Assembly: GCA_964057225.1 (NCBI GenBank)
Contig: OZ059898.1
Location: 13,851,767 to 13,915,766 of the forward strand
Reading direction: 5' to 3'
Length of the DNA: 64,000 nt
Source: Auanema rhodensis
Taxonomy: Eukaryota > Nematoda > Chromadorea > Rhabditida > Rhabditidae
Position numbers and translations under genes: made by a program
Shown: positions 1 through 13,952 of the stretch, piece after piece
Position numbering within the stretch: the first letter of the stretch is position 1
How the letters are laid out: the number at the start of each line of letters is the position of its first letter
The notes under the pieces: model-generated
Databases searched by the model: none
Seen by the model: only the letters and a program-made list of their open reading frames with translations
What the model was told of the DNA's origin: nothing

Positions 1-1654
1 TCTATAACTTGAAAATATTTAAATTTATCTTAAAGAAAATTTATTATTTTTAAGTTACATGCAATTACTCTTAAATTCTCATAATTACATGAGAAATTAT
101 GATGAATATCTATATACCTTTACTATACAAGAAAATATATAGAAAAAAAAAGATAAAAATGTTATGAATATTCGTTTTCTTAAACATTTTCTTCTTCGAT
201 GAGAAAAAAATTAATATGAATTAGTGTGCAAAGTGTGTTCCTGGTGATGTTCAGCTACTCAGAGAAGTAGAGTTAGAAAGTGAAAAAGAGATTAATATAT
301 ACGCTTATATGTACATAGAGAGAGAGAGAGAGTGGCTGAAAAAAAAGAAAAAAGAGGTGGAGAATATTAACCTAATCAGGAATATTTATTCTGCCAATCT
401 CATCCAGTTTATTTGAATGACGATACTTCATCCTTTACTTCCCACAATACTATAAAATATTTATTTTCTCTTAAAGTCTTATTGTTGTCCTTTATTCATT
501 TTTAACCAAATAATAACATCTAGGAACTGCTTAAGGCGTAGAAAAGCTTAAAATGTTGAAGATAAATCCATTGACGATGTACATATAATTCGTATATGTA
601 CATTCTGTTCACATTAAATCTCTCGTCACATTTTTAAAAATATCAAAAGTGTTTTCAAATATAATTATGTGTTTTGTGAACTTCTTTCTAAAAAAAAAAG
701 AAAAGAAAACGAAACAAAAAAAGTGTTTAGTTATTTTCCTGACCTCAGAACATGTTGTTCATGAAATAACCTCTCATTTCTATTTTTTTTTCATTTTTTT
801 TTCAAATTAAATATAGTGTTCGAGTACAAAAAATGTTTCGTTACTAAAATTCGATTAGACTTATTCTCTTTGTATGGAATAAACTAAATTTCAGATCACG
901 TTCCGCCCCACATCAGAAGTCATTTTAAAATATATTGAGCCTTGAATACTTGGTCTACTTATCTTTCGAGTTAATCAACTGTATTTTCCCATAAGGCTGC
1001 TACAAACATCCTCGTCAATTGCCGCTCAAGTGGTTCGTAGGTTTCAAAAAAATGTTTTATTCCAAACTTCTTTTTTATCAAACAGTATATTGAAACTACT
1101 GATTAATCTTCTATAGTATGTAGAAATTTCTTTTGCTTCAAGCCTACCTGACAATACTCCAAATTTTTTAATTGTTTTTGAACAAATCATTACTAAATAT
1201 ATGTTCTTTAGATAGAAAAACAAGCTATTATTTTTATATTAAAATCATTGATTAGTTTGCTTTATTTTAGTAACAAAGATGTCTTTTCTTGATATAAAGT
1301 AAGAGAAATGATTTAACTCAAAATAGAAAATAGCTTATTGTTATCAATAGGCTAGCGAAGCTTTAGTTTGATTTTCTCTTGAGTATATTATATATAAATA
1401 GACCTTATTATTATTTTCTAATTTATATATATACATATTTCTCTGTGAATCAGGATTTCCTTCTATTCTCTACGGTCTCTGATATACAATGTGTTACACA
1501 AATGTAAATGAAATTTCTTAGGATTATATAACATCTTGCCCTTCATAAAGTAACTTTTCACATTATTATACATCATATAACATCTTTATAACCGATTAAC
1601 AACACTCACTCATGTTATTTAAGTTTTCATTTACGTTCTTCTTCCAGATGTCTA
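1..1654. other. Non-coding AT-rich flank
   Basis: No convincing coding exon is seen. The stretch is AT-rich with poly-A and poly-T runs and a short GA tract near 320. It ends at a good splice acceptor (CTTCCAG, ending at 1647), which could be a trans-splice site for the first candidate exon of the channel gene or the acceptor of an exon outside the window. Confidence 0.6.
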
Positions 1655-1799
1655 ATGGGTTCCACGGGTGCTTCGGCCACATTCCAGGCGTACGGTCAAC
1701 TGATCCGTACGCCATCCATTCACCCTCTTATACGGACTCCGTCCATGCATCCACATCTGTCTGAAAAAAGGAGTCGCCAAGAGAGTCAAGAAGAGAGCG
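1655..1799 (+). other. Candidate alternative first exon 1 of the K2P channel gene
   Basis: Open frame of 48 codons plus one base from ATG at 1655 to a GTGAGT donor at 1800. It begins MGST and contains two similar pieces (IRTPSIHP and IRTPSMHP). It ends in phase 1, as the common exon at 10579 requires. The region is clearly richer in GC than the surrounding intron. An acceptor just upstream means it could also be an internal exon. Confidence 0.65.
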
Positions 1800-4700
1800 G
1801 TGAGTCAGGTTCATTTTAAAGATTATTAAAAAAACTATAAATATAGTATTTAAATCATATAGTTATTTTTTGACATAGTGTTATTCGGCTTGCCGTACGA
1901 TATGCATGTGGTACACGATAACGCATCTATTTTTTAAATATTCAAAAACTTAATTATTTCAGAAAAGATTTCTGACTAAATAATTATTCTTATTGATATA
2001 TTTCATAATATCTATCTATCTATATATCAATCTATTTATATATAAATATACATATATTGGTATGAATACAAAATATTGACCACTTCTAAACATTTTTTCG
2101 ACATTTTAATATGAATATATACGACAAAATTCAAAAAAAATATTTTGTTTATATTTATGTTGGGCGGAGCTTAAGACAACTTGTTGTCTCCCATTCTTGC
2201 TGCTCACATCAATAGCCTGAAGACCGAAAAAGGCAAAGTGCGTAAATCTTTGGACCCTTGAGACCTAACAACAATAGGGGGACACTAATGTGACTAGGAA
2301 AGACGAGCGCCTATCGTATTGAGCATTTTCTATGATAAAAAGATCGTAAGAATGAAGAGAATTCAGAGAAAAAAAAAGAAAAAAAGAAAGGGAATAGCAT
2401 GAGAAGAGATGGAGAAAACTGAATTGAGGAGGATAGATTGCATGAGAAGCTGAAGCTTTAATATTGCATTGTTTTAAGTATATGAAAGTGGACATATTAA
2501 GACAATTATATGATTAGTTAATGATTCCAGCATAGTTGTAAGAAGATGCATAACTAACCATATGTTATAGTATTTCCTTTGAAAGGGGATTACTCCAACA
2601 TTCTATTTGAAACACGATTTGACGAATCTAAATGTTGTTAATAAGAAACAGAACAACATATATCTTACATATATAGTATATCAAATTCAAATCTCATCAT
2701 ATTAAAATATTTTTATTTCTATCCCAAACAAAACTTTTTGCAATTATTGTTAATTTTCATCTGATGACATAGATGGATACTGATTTCCTTTGTTGATGAT
2801 AAATATTTTCCAAATATTGAAATTCAAATTTGAAAATATTTTAAAAATAGAATATTTTGAATTTTTTTAATCAGTGCTAGTTGGTGTTTATGATATTTTT
2901 GATAATAATGAAGTTGATGATTATAACTATAAAATATAAATATTATTTTATAATATACAATTAATATTTTATAAATTAAACCAAAATTACATGAAAATGA
3001 AAAGAATTTCAATGATTTTTATCATAAAAAAAGACTAATAATAGTTTTTATTATAAATGATATTCTGTCGTTATAATTATATTCTATTGAAAAATTTTTA
3101 TTAGACAGCGTCATTTATAAATTGATGAAAACTCAGAGTTTTAACTAAAAAAACTCTCTCTCTTTCTCTCTATTTCTCTATCTTTTTTTTTCATAATTGT
3201 ATCTTTCGTGATCCTAAAAAAGACATTGTCATCTTGAAGTTAGTATTCAACTTTCTTTGAAATTGAATTGCTTAATTGGACATTCATACTATGAATGTCA
3301 GAACATATTCTGTAAGTATTATATTTATGTTCATGAACTTAGAAAATAAAAAATATTTTGAATACATTGACACGTATTTTCTATAAATTGCAATGTGAAC
3401 GTGAACATGAGTTGTTATGCGTTTTAATGACTTTAATAATTTTTAAATAATCATATCATATCGTGATGTATGATAGTCTCAAAATATTATTTTTTGTTTC
3501 TAAATACGATATTAGTTAGCTATGTATGTATGTATTTTTTTATGTTTATGATTATATAATTTAAAATTTATAACCATACATCTATAGATATTTTTCTATA
3601 TTCAAATATCAAAATATATTTTTTCCTTCAATATATTATATATCATTTTGTCTAAAAAATACCAAAAACTATATATATCTTCTCTATAAACTATTTTAGA
3701 ATTAATTTCTCAATAATTCGTCATGATTCATTTGAGTCTGTGGATAGATGTAGCCCCGCCTATGCGGGTGCCACTTGACAGATCCACATTCTCATATTCA
3801 TCACACATAACCCAACTTAAGCAAAATTTAAAATATTATGATTCACTAAGTAGGGTTTCAATTTTTTTTCACAATTCAATTCTATGTTTTTCTCTTATTT
3901 TCCTTTAAGTTAACGAGCTTTTATTGCCGTTTTTCTTGTTATAATTGCAACATCACTTGTGCTAATCCCTCCATTGATAATGCATCTTCAGCCTCTTCCG
4001 TATTACTTTTTTTAAGTTCCTAAGAAGACCTCAGCTTTTATTTTTTTTCAAAGTGCAAATCAGAATTCAAGAAACGAAGAGTATAATTCTTACTTATGAT
4101 GATAGTTGCCCTACTAACACTCGTTGGCACTATTGCTCCCCAGTGGCTGGACATCCGGACATCTGAAATTAGGCCAGGACATCTCCGGAAATCTGGCTCC
4201 TAGACCCAGACTCTCCCTAGAAAAAAATTGTAGATAAACTAACTATTAGAATATGTATTGTTATTTTCTCAACTTTCGCACAAAGTTTTTACAACAAATC
4301 TCCGAAATCAAATTAATGAGCTGGAACAAAAGAGCCCAAAATTTGATTGTCGGTGCATAAATTTAGTATTGTTTTGGTTTTTTTCGATAATCTATGCCTC
4401 AGCAACAATAGATAGCTAGTGCTGATAGTAAGCTTATTTATTGGGTTAGTAAAGGAGACAAATCGTGCCATAATAAAAATTTGAACATCGGGCTTGTCAC
4501 AAGCCTATCTTACACTTCAATTTGAGGTTCAGCTTTTTTAACTTTAAATAAGAACATATCGAAAGCCAGATTGTCTCCCACGCGGCCGCATATTTTATCA
4601 TTTATGTCACAAATTTCTGTTTTTCTTGAGTTTCATGTTGTGCTCAGCTTTTCGCTGCTTCTTGGTTCATTCCATTTCTCATATTTCGTGTTCTGTTCAT

Positions 4701-7700
4701 ACATTTTTTCTTGAAAAAAAGAATAAAACAACAATCAACAAAGTGAGCTGCGTTTTAGAAATTAATATTTTTGTATTCCTCCTCCCAGAACTGGAAAAGT
4801 TTTCAAACGGAAGGAAGTTGAATGTGCTATTGCACATAACGGAGACAAGCTTACAATTTTCAAGTTTTGGGGTACAGTATTGCATATTTAAAAATATTTT
4901 TCCTCTCTTGTGACCAATTTTCAAGCAATCCAATCGGTAGGCATGCTTATCCTCTCACTCATCTTGGTTCCACCCCGTTCATAACCATTTCATATTCATC
5001 TTTTTACATATTCTCTTCTCTTGCTTGCCTTAGTTTCTGAAATAGGTAATTGTTTCTTCAATTTGTGAGAGTTATTCCTCAGGACTCGACGCTCAGAATT
5101 CAATTGATGTCCATTTGACTAGAAAGCTTTTCACACTTGTCTTAGAAGATAGATAATTCTTCTCGACCTTTCCTTCATTCTTTTCTTTTCTTTACTTCAT
5201 GGTCCACTTACAATCACATGGATTATGGATTTAGTAGTTAAAATCATAAAGGTCCTAATACTAATTTATCGAAATGATTGTGAAGCCTTAAATGTATAGC
5301 TCTACCACTGAAGAACGCAATTCGTAAGACTCGTGTTTTTCCTTTTTCCTAATGGCTTTTTAAATTGTTCTTCTTTTTGTCTCTCACTGCTATTTTTCCA
5401 TTTTTTTTGTATAATCCCTGTATTTTTACTATTACTTTGCATTTCTTTCTAATCTTTGCCAAAAACGAAGTCATTTTTTTCTGTTTCTAATGACTTTTAT
5501 TCGATATTTTTTCAAATTTATAAATTTAACTTATTGTTAAATCTTTCAACAATTCGAAAAAAATCTTGCTAACTACCAGTTGTATATTTAATATGTTAGA
5601 ATAGCATCGTATATTCTTCTGTTACCAACATAAACTGATCGATCATTTGTACATACAAATCGAAATGAAAAAGGCCATTAAAGAGTTGGTGGCATAAATA
5701 ATTGAGAAAGAAACCAACAACAGACTTTAGAAAGCCTTTTTGTTAAAGCTTCATCTTCATTCAATATTTTTCTTCTGCAATTTTTTTCTTCTTTCTTAAA
5801 ATGCTTTTTACAGTCTAAACAATGCTTTACCTTCTGCAATTCATAATAAATCTTTGAAGTTTGCAAATTAGTTAGGATAATGCTGTTACAAGCTTTAAAA
5901 TCTATTTCGAGCATTCTTGCAGTTTATTTAGCTATATATTCGATTTTTATAATTGTAGTTTTCATTATTAAAAAGAGAAAAGTTTGCTGAAATGTTGCAA
6001 GACGGAGAAGCTAACTCCAAATTCTAAACATACTTCTCAGTTTCGTTATTGAATCCTTCTCTCCTGCTCCTTGTTTATTTTTGTACCATCTTTATGCTGC
6101 ATATATGCTCTATCTTTTTACTATTTTAATTTCTTTTAATATTTGAAATATTTCATGAATAAATTACATAAAATCCTCTTAGCTCTCATTAGTTCTTAGC
6201 ATGTATATATACTCGTATTCGTGTTCAATTATTTTACTATTGTATCTTCATTTTCATCAATTATGCCGTGAAGACATATATCCTTCAATTGTTTTTCTTC
6301 AATATTCAGTATGCTTCTGAATACGTATGTTTGCTGAGTGGGCCAAGCAGACAAGACAGACATTGCCGGTTGTTCCAGCACCAGCAAATGTCGCTCTTCT
6401 GCCTTTATTCGCTAATTACCAACAAAAAAACAGTGAGTTGAATCAATATAAAGCACAGATTTTTGAAATTATAATATTATTAAACAAAGAAAATGATGAA
6501 TTAGAATGATGATGCACAGCATAAGCTTACAACTGTAGTTGTTTAAAATATTTAAAAACATTGAAATTCGACAATGTAAAATCAATTGCAAATTAATTTA
6601 TAAAGAGAGTTAGTAACACAAATATTTTCTGATGCTTCTTCATCTCTTATATAAACTAAAATTTATGAATAATTGGTTGGAAAATGTGGTAACGCTAGAG
6701 TTTCTGTCTATCCTCCTTTTTTGACATTTCTTATTCACTAACAAAGCATATATATATTATATGTATGTATAGCTGCATACTTTTTTGGTGTAGAACAGAA
6801 AAAAAAACGAAAAAGAAATAATGGGATGAGAGCTTGTATGGAATTATCTTCAAGCTTGCATGCATAAAATCTTTATGCCATATCTTTGCTACTAAAATTA
6901 AAACATTCGTTTCTTGTCACTTTTTCTCTTTTTTTTTGCTACACAAAATATATATTTTAGATATCTAGGAACACGCATCTTTGCAATATTGTTTTCTATC
7001 TGTGTTGTAAACACAAACATTTTACGACGAGAACGATATAGAGAAACAGAGATGAATTTCATATTTTTTTGACAAAATGCTTAAAAATGCTGTACACACA
7101 TATACAAGTTCATGCACCTTTTCTCTATTCTATCTATTCTCTCTATTCTATTTTTTTCATCTTTAATATAGTTTTTAGTTTTTCATTAGATCTACTATTC
7201 ATACATTTTTTTCATTTTATTCAAAATATTATATTATATTAACTATAAGTATTTTGAAAATTGAGTTTCTTTAAGTGTAAAATTTTGAAACCTAATCATT
7301 GCTGCTCTTCTTTCTCTCAACATTTATAATGTGTTCCCGATTTCTGTTATAATGAGGTGTGAAGCGAGAAAGATCATCATCCCCAATCTCAATTGTTCTT
7401 CACATCTATCTTCTTTTTCGAAAATGTGCAATACAAAGAGTTCGAACTGATGAAGAAGGATGATCAGTGGAAGCATTAATCAACTAATTATTAGGCAATT
7501 GAACTCTCATTGTTTCACAAAATTTATGGTAAACATAAATATACATAAGTAAAAGATTTTATCTTTTATTTAATCAATTGTTTTTGTATTTATCATAACT
7601 ATCAACTATGATTTTATCTTTTTGTTCTTTAATTAATTAGTAACATTAATCGTAGAATTGTTATACAACAAAACATGTCACTTGATTGTGTAAAATTTAC

Positions 7701-10700
7701 AAAACAAAGTTTTGAAATAAAACCAATAAAACTTGGAAGTTTTATATATTATCTGTTAAAACTAATGATTAGTTGCTGATCGAAAATAAGTTGTAAGAAG
7801 TTATAACTTGAAGATTCTTTATAGATATTTTCAATTTTATCACTTGAAACTGATAGAAGCTCAGATATATAATTTTAAATAATACAATAAGCTAATGATT
7901 CTGCTAATTTGATTCGATGTTTGATCAAAAGAGTGAGAAATCGAATAAAGGAGAAGCTTCATCTTTGAAATTTCTGATAAATTACTGATCGTTATGCTAA
8001 ATTAGTTAGGACATTTTATTGATATGATAGAACTATTAGCTCAATCATTTTCATCATCACATATCTCTTCCTCCTACTCCTCTCTCTTCTTCGACTGGCT
8101 ACTGCTGAGAAAATTCTGGGAGGTGGCTTTATCTCGGGAGTAACACACACCTGGTCGCCCCGTCGTTTGCCGGCACCCTTGTGTCTGTTCTTCTTAAGCA
8201 CTGAATATTCTTCGAAACGTTTCCTTGTTTAACAAGAAATTCTATAAACCTCATTATTCTAGTACTATTATATATATATATATATATTCCATATAATAGT
8301 GAACTAATTTCTATTTCAAGTACTGCTACCAACTATACTCCTGAGTAGCTACTTCATATAACTTTAGGTTTGACTCTGACAGGCTCACAGCCTGCCCCGT
8401 AAAGCTCAAACAAAGTTTTCTCATATTATATTCTAGCTCTATCTGCATCAGATTCAAACTGACGAGGAAAGGCTAAGCCGGATCTCATCTGTTAACGATG
8501 GGATCAACGGCGGCGGCCTATTCTTTTCGTCGTTTGACGCTACATAACCTATACGGCCAACAAGGTCCTGGCGGTAGACGGAAAAGTTCCAGTGTAGCTA
8601 CAAGTACTTATCCTGATGTTTATCGGCCATCTATTAGCTCTCAGACAGATTTCCCGGTATTCCCTTTAAGTTATTATTATCGTCGACCACCCAGCCGACC
8701 TCCCAGTCGGCCACCAAGTCGTCCTCCATCCTTACATTCCTCTCGTTTATCACGAAAGAACACCGCTATATCTGACATAGGTAAGATTTTATTTTATAAT
8801 AATCATGTTCTTTCTTCACCTCACACAAACTTATATTTTGAGGTTTCGTATTTTGAAATAACTTTTTATTTTCTCCACACATTTTTCATTTCCTCATTCC
8901 AAAGTTTTTATATTGAACCCATAAGATTATAATTAAAAAATCAATAATATTTACACATTCTTGAGTTCTTTTCATATTTTCTATATCGTGGTTTCAACTG
9001 ATGACCAAGCAATAGCCAAGCAGCTGTATGATGTTGGAACGCTACGTTCTTCCGACTTCAATTGTTTGTTATGGGACTGAAGTCAAAATCTCAGAAATGA
9101 ATTTATTTTGCTTTTAAAACGTTTTTGTTAGAAAAATCGATCATTATTTTTCTTTTATTTCAGTCACAAATTATAGCAGCTAAGTATTCATAGTGCCAGG
9201 TTCATAATATCCGTTTTTGCAATTTCACAACACATTTTAGTGCCTGAAATCGAAATATTTGGATAGTTTGATACAATAACATACACTCAATCATCTCATC
9301 ATATCAATCTTTCTTTTTCTCTCATAATTTTTTAAAATGACATCTAAAATTATGAATAAAGTGAAGAGACGTCAAGGCGTGAAGAGCAACAGTTGGTTAA
9401 TGCTGTCACTTCTTTTGATTGAAAGATCATCAAAAGAAGGAAACGATCTGATTACCCTTTCTACTACTATATATATCCTTTTTAAAATATTCAAATTTTT
9501 TATATTTTTAACGAGATAGCTTTTGATTTTTTATTTGAAAAATAAATTTGAGTAGTTTTTTATTCAAATATTCTACAGATTATACTTCAATTTCTTTTGA
9601 GCGACGATCACAAAGAAAAAGTGACATGTGAAAAAGACATTCAACATTTTGTAATCAAATCCCCCTCTAGTCCCCCCCTAGTCTTCCCCCCCTCCTATAC
9701 CAAACCATTTTTAATATGCAAACATGGCGAACGGTTGTTTTTTTTTGTTTTCCCTTTTTGTTTGTTTTTGCAATAATAGTTCACTCAAAAGTTTTTGAAA
9801 TTTAAATAAGTTTTCTCGAATAATACATCTTATTTTTATTTATTTAAATATTCAATTTTGAGGTTAGGTCACTTAAGAAACTCAAATATATGTATATCTT
9901 AAAGAAAAAATCTAGAATATTATCCTAATTTTAAACAAAAGAAAGCTAGTAAGGAATTGGAAAATGGAGAGTTGGAAATGCATCTTCATATGGCTTCTTG
10001 CACATGAGTGGAAAATTCATCAAAAAGGTTTTTAAAGAGAGTGTGAGACAGGGATAATGGTGGGAAGATCATATTTCCCTGAACGACGTCCGTCCTTCTT
10101 CTCCTGATTCATATCCTCTACAATCAGGCTGTGAAGGTCTGAATTTGAAAAAGATGCTGTCGACTCCTATTTCGTGCCATCCTTGAAGTCTTCGATCGAT
10201 CAGCTACAGATTTTTTTCATCTGTACTAGCTGCTGTATAATAACATATACTAGTCAAATTTCACTTAATTATTCTGGTCTCAGCTAGCTTACCATCATTG
10301 TTATCATTACATTGAGCTAATATGGGCACATTAGGTGTAGGCAACTTTTTCCAAGCTGTACAAAAGCCTACACTTCGCTTACCATTTAGTGATTTAGCAT
10401 TTTTATCTTCACTTCCTGATGAGTACTTACCAAAAGAAGTTCGAGGTTAGCTTGTATTCATAAGGATACTGTAATACTATGTATATTTTACGCAAAATAT
10501 CTATATAGTTTAAATACTATAATAAATGACAATAATTAATGTTGTATAGATCATGAACTAATAGTTTAGTTTTTACAGATAATATTGGGCGTGTAAAATG
10601 GGATGAATATCGACGAGATGGTGGAGGAGGAATAGCCGATGATACTATTGAAGAACCAAATGTTCCTCATGTTCCATTTTGGAAAAAGATAGTCAAAGTA

Positions 10701-12680
10701 AGCAATAAGTGAAAATGTGTTATTTTTAAAACAAATATTCATTATAGTGGCTGAAAATCCTTCTTCCTCATGTTGGATTAAATGTACTGTTATTAACATA
10801 TATAACTATTGGAGCATTAATATTTATGTGGTTAGAAGCTGATCATGAATTACAATCTCGACATGTATGAAGCTTATTATCATTTTCAAATATTATATTC
10901 TTTATTTCCAGAAAAAACTTTCAACTGTTCATGATATGTATAATAAGATTATTAATGAATCAGCAGTTATTTGCTCTGAATCAAAAAAATATAATAAAAG
11001 CGAAGTTTGCATATAATTTATTTCAAAAGTAGTAAAATTCTATTTAAGATCGGTAAAAGACTTATACCATTATTGAATCTTTTATCAAATGCTCATGAAT
11101 ATGATGACAAATTTACGGAAAAGTTACAAATGTGGAAAGATGATCCGAAACAGCTGAAAACTAAGTAAAAATATTTAAAAAAATTTTAACTTAATTACTA
11201 AAATTGATTTTAGATGGTCGTTCGCAGCTTCTGTCCTTTATGCTCTCACAGTTGTCACTTCAACGGGTATGCTTCTGACTATTCTGTTTATGTTTTATCT
11301 AACCATACTCACCGCTATCTTTATAAAACTTCAACGTAAACCTAATGAATATAACTTATTTCAGGTTATGATCACGTGACACCAACCACAGACCCTGGTC
11401 GAATATTCACTGTTTTCTTTGGTCTCATTGGAATACCTTTAATGTTCATAACAGCTGCTGATATAGGAAAATTCCTGTCTGAAATCGTTATAAGGTTTTC
11501 CGAACCTCTTTTCTGAGAAAAATCATATTTATTCAATTCAGGTCATATGCTAAACTATTACAATTATGGAATTTCATAGCATCTTTTGTGGAAAATATTC
11601 GAACTCAATTATTCGACGGCGATGTGGATTCCATAGACTCTTTGTCAGTTTTATCTCTTTATCTTATCTCACTTTTTAATTCTTTTGGCCTAAATAGTTA
11701 GTGTGATTATTTTCAGAGAATTAAAAAAGCGTCGAAAACCACGTGAAGATTCAGAAGATGAAAATTCGGAAGATGATGATGAAGATCGACTACAATTACC
11801 AATAGCATCATATTTTGCATTAATTGTTGGATATTGTTGTATTGGTAGTCTTCTTTTTAATTCTTTTGAAAAAGGACCTATATGGTATTAATCATTTATA
11901 ATTCTTTAGCAAATTTTCTATTTTCAGGTCTTTCATTCATGGAATATTTTTCTCATTCAATACTATTACTACGATTTCTCTCGGAAATATATTAGTGTTG
12001 GATCATGCTTACTTAGCTGTAAGATCTTATCAATTTTCGATGCTTTTCATATATCTCTGAAAGCTCAATTTAACTCGCTACTTTCAGCTTATCGTTTTCT
12101 ATGTGATTATTGGTTTGGCTGTGATTACTGCTTCATTGGACTTATGCTCATCTACACTTAAGGTTAGTTTTAGAGAATATATTTTGAATATTTGATGCAT
12201 ATATTTTCTTATATATTATAATCTTATATTTTGTTCAGAGAACATTTACGAAATTGCACTATTTCGGCCGAAAAATTCGTGGAGCTCGGCGTGGTTTTGC
12301 CAATATGAGTGATGATATACGAGAAGCAATGAGAATCATTGCTGCTCTCAAAAAGACAAGGTCAGATATAATTGAAATTTACAAAAACTTGACAGCATAT
12401 TATCGGATTTACAGACCTAGTAAAGATCGAATTACTTTGGAAGATTTGAAGCGATTCTTAGAAGTTCAAGAACATCTGCTTCGGCAGCCATACGTTCCAT
12501 GTAATGTACATCTCATGCGATGGATCGAAGACAATGTAATCATATTGAAAATTAAAAAAATGAATTATTTCTTTATAGTATGCTCAATACCTAGATGATA
12601 TTTCGATTGGAAAAGGACCTATGAGCCCAGCTCCGCTATCTCACAAAGTATCAACAAGCGATCCTATGCTCTTCTTTTAA
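1655..12680 (+). CDS. Two-pore-domain (TWK-type) potassium channel with alternative first exons
   Basis: Membrane channel subunit of the K2P family; family members set resting K+ leak as dimers. Common exons: 10579-10697, 10748-10864, 10912-11004, 11049-11164, 11214-11266, 11365-11494, 11542-11643, 11717-11884, 11928-12018, 12088-12162, 12239-12535 and 12579-12680 (TAA). They encode 487 residues and splice in phase throughout. Candidate first exons at 1655, 6327, 8498 and 10322 give isoforms of about 535, 522, 581 and 528 residues. Visible order: TM1 (10760-10830), long extracellular loop, pore loop 1, TM2 (11400-11490), cytoplasmic loop with a very acidic stretch (about 11747-11790), TM3, pore loop 2, TM4 and a basic C-terminal tail. 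Both selectivity filters are unusual: TSTGYDHV in pore 1 (GYG has become GYD) and TTISLGNI in pore 2 (GFG has become SLG). The fold call is firm. Ion selectivity cannot be assumed, and I do not assign a C. elegans orthologue. Confidence 0.9.
1800..6326 (+). other. Long intron of the channel gene
   Basis: AT-rich and mostly featureless. GC-richer islands near 2160-2290, 3750-3785 and 4130-4215 stand out. The first contains a perfect inverted repeat (GACAACTTGTTGTC) and the last contains GGACATC three times. None gives an exon I can support. They may be enhancers or transposon scraps. Confidence 0.5.
6327..6432 (+). other. Candidate alternative first exon 2 of the K2P channel gene
   Basis: ATG at 6327 opens 35 codons plus one base up to a GTGAGT donor at 6433, again phase 1. 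The peptide (starting MFAEWAKQ, then Pro/Ala-rich) has ordinary amino-acid composition, unlike the Phe/Ile/Lys-rich chance frames of the intron. An ATTCAG acceptor lies about 18 bases upstream. Support is the donor, the phase and the GC bump only. Confidence 0.5.
6433..8497 (+). other. Intron of the channel gene
   Basis: AT-rich, with short ATG-free stretches and a (TA)n run near 8270. A GC-richer island at about 8090-8180 carries chance open frames on the minus strand but no splice-consistent exon. It could be a promoter region for the exon at 8498. Confidence 0.5.
8498..8780 (+). other. Candidate alternative first exon 3 of the K2P channel gene
   Basis: ATG at 8498 opens 94 codons plus one base up to a GTAAGA donor at 8781, phase 1. 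The peptide begins MGSTAAAYSF, similar to the MGSTGASATF start of the exon at 1655, and includes a fourfold PPSR repeat encoded by a 12-base tandem repeat at about 8690-8740. The shared start and phase argue that these are alternative cytoplasmic N-termini of one gene. Confidence 0.75.
8781..10321 (+). other. Intron of the channel gene
   Basis: No exon found. A C-rich stretch (CCCCCTC-type runs) lies at 9660-9700, and a GC-richer stretch at 10075-10200 sits just upstream of the nearest first exon and may be its promoter or 5' UTR. Confidence 0.5.
10322..10445 (+). other. Candidate alternative first exon 4 (proximal) of the K2P channel gene
   Basis: ATG at 10322 gives 41 codons plus one base up to a GTTAGC donor at 10446, phase 1. 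It lies 133 bases from the first common exon, so it is the simplest start for the gene. The peptide starts MGTLGVGNFF. Confidence 0.75.
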
Positions 12681-13952
12681 TATTTTTTGTCACTGTTCTA
12701 GGCTTGTTTATATGTTAGAAATTTATTTTCTTTCCTACTAGTTAGGATAATATCTCTTGCATAGAAGCTAGTTTCATTCAAAATTACAAGAATGACGCAA
12801 AAACCATTTCCGGGCCAACTAATATATAATGCTAACGACGTTCTGCAACACTATAATCATCATCATTGTCATCATTCAGCATTATCATATTTTAACAAAC
12901 AATTTCCGAAACAATAAATCCCCAATTTCTGTTTCTCAATCCTACTATTAGATATTTAGGTTTTTTGCAGAAGTTTCTCTCTCCTTTTCACTCGTTTCGA
13001 ATCATGATCTCCAGAAATCTTTCACGTGTCTTTACGTGTGCTTATATTCATGACCATTTAATCTGATCCGGTGGAAATCAATAGCCAACACATCATCAGA
13101 ACATTGTTTTTCTTTTATTTTTCTTCCATTACCACACAGTTTTGACAATTTAAAAAATTAAAATAAGTAATATCTTGTTTTTTCCAAAACAAAATAATAC
13201 TATCTTTAGTTACGATTAGAACAGAAAAAAAGATTAATTTTCTTAATTAATTCTGTCTTCCATATGCCAATATCTTTCGAATGTTCTTCAAAATCTTTCC
13301 ATGTATTGTTCTAGGGAAGAAACACGTTTCAGCTCAATATGTGATATTTTCAGCTCTCAGAATTCAACTTTTCACAATTTAAATTTTATTTTATTTTATG
13401 AAAATCAAAGAAATTTTTTTTTTCAAACAGTGAAACGTTAAGAACTTGAAATGGTTGTTCATTTTTGAGTAAATTCATACATTTTTTTTGGTTTTCTTCT
13501 CTCTTCATATTTGAAAAATAGCAGATCCTTTCCATTCTCAACTGAGCATCAAAACCTTTACTTATAATTATAAATGAATGATCCAGAGGTCTTTAGTTCC
13601 CAAACAAATGTGAAATGATAACTATTTTTCTTGAAATATCATCTTTTAATGTACAATAGTTTTTCTGTGTTTAGGAAAATTATAAAGAATATATATTTAT
13701 ATATATTTATTTATTTAATTTTTAATTTTTATTCAAAATACATGTATACTAGCGATTCTTACAGTATATCTCTTTCTTGAAATTTCAAATAGCTAAGATA
13801 AAAATGTAACGGAAACTCTTAAATATGAATATGAAGAGATATAGAACCTTCAGGTCCAGCTGACACATATTAGAAAATATTAAATTTCATTATTAATTTT
13901 ATTAGTATTATTATAGTTATTAATGCAATTCTAAGCAGAACGCTCTAGATTC
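12681..13952. other. Intergenic region between channel gene and secreted-protein gene
   Basis: Holds the 3' UTRs of two convergent genes. An AATAAA at 12913-12918 could serve the channel gene. Otherwise AT-rich with no exon seen. Confidence 0.6.

Noticed and set aside
3723..3908. Possible further first exon with APPMRVPLDRS
   Set aside because: GC bump and ATG are present, but I found no good donor giving the required phase 1 end.
4626..4933. Overlapping frames on both strands at 4.6-4.9 kb
   Set aside because: Phe/Lys/Ser-rich chance frames in AT-rich intron; opposite strands both open and no motif.
8016..8332. Minus-strand frames rich in Arg within the channel-gene intron
   Set aside because: They come from a GC-richer island and have no splice-consistent partners or family motif.
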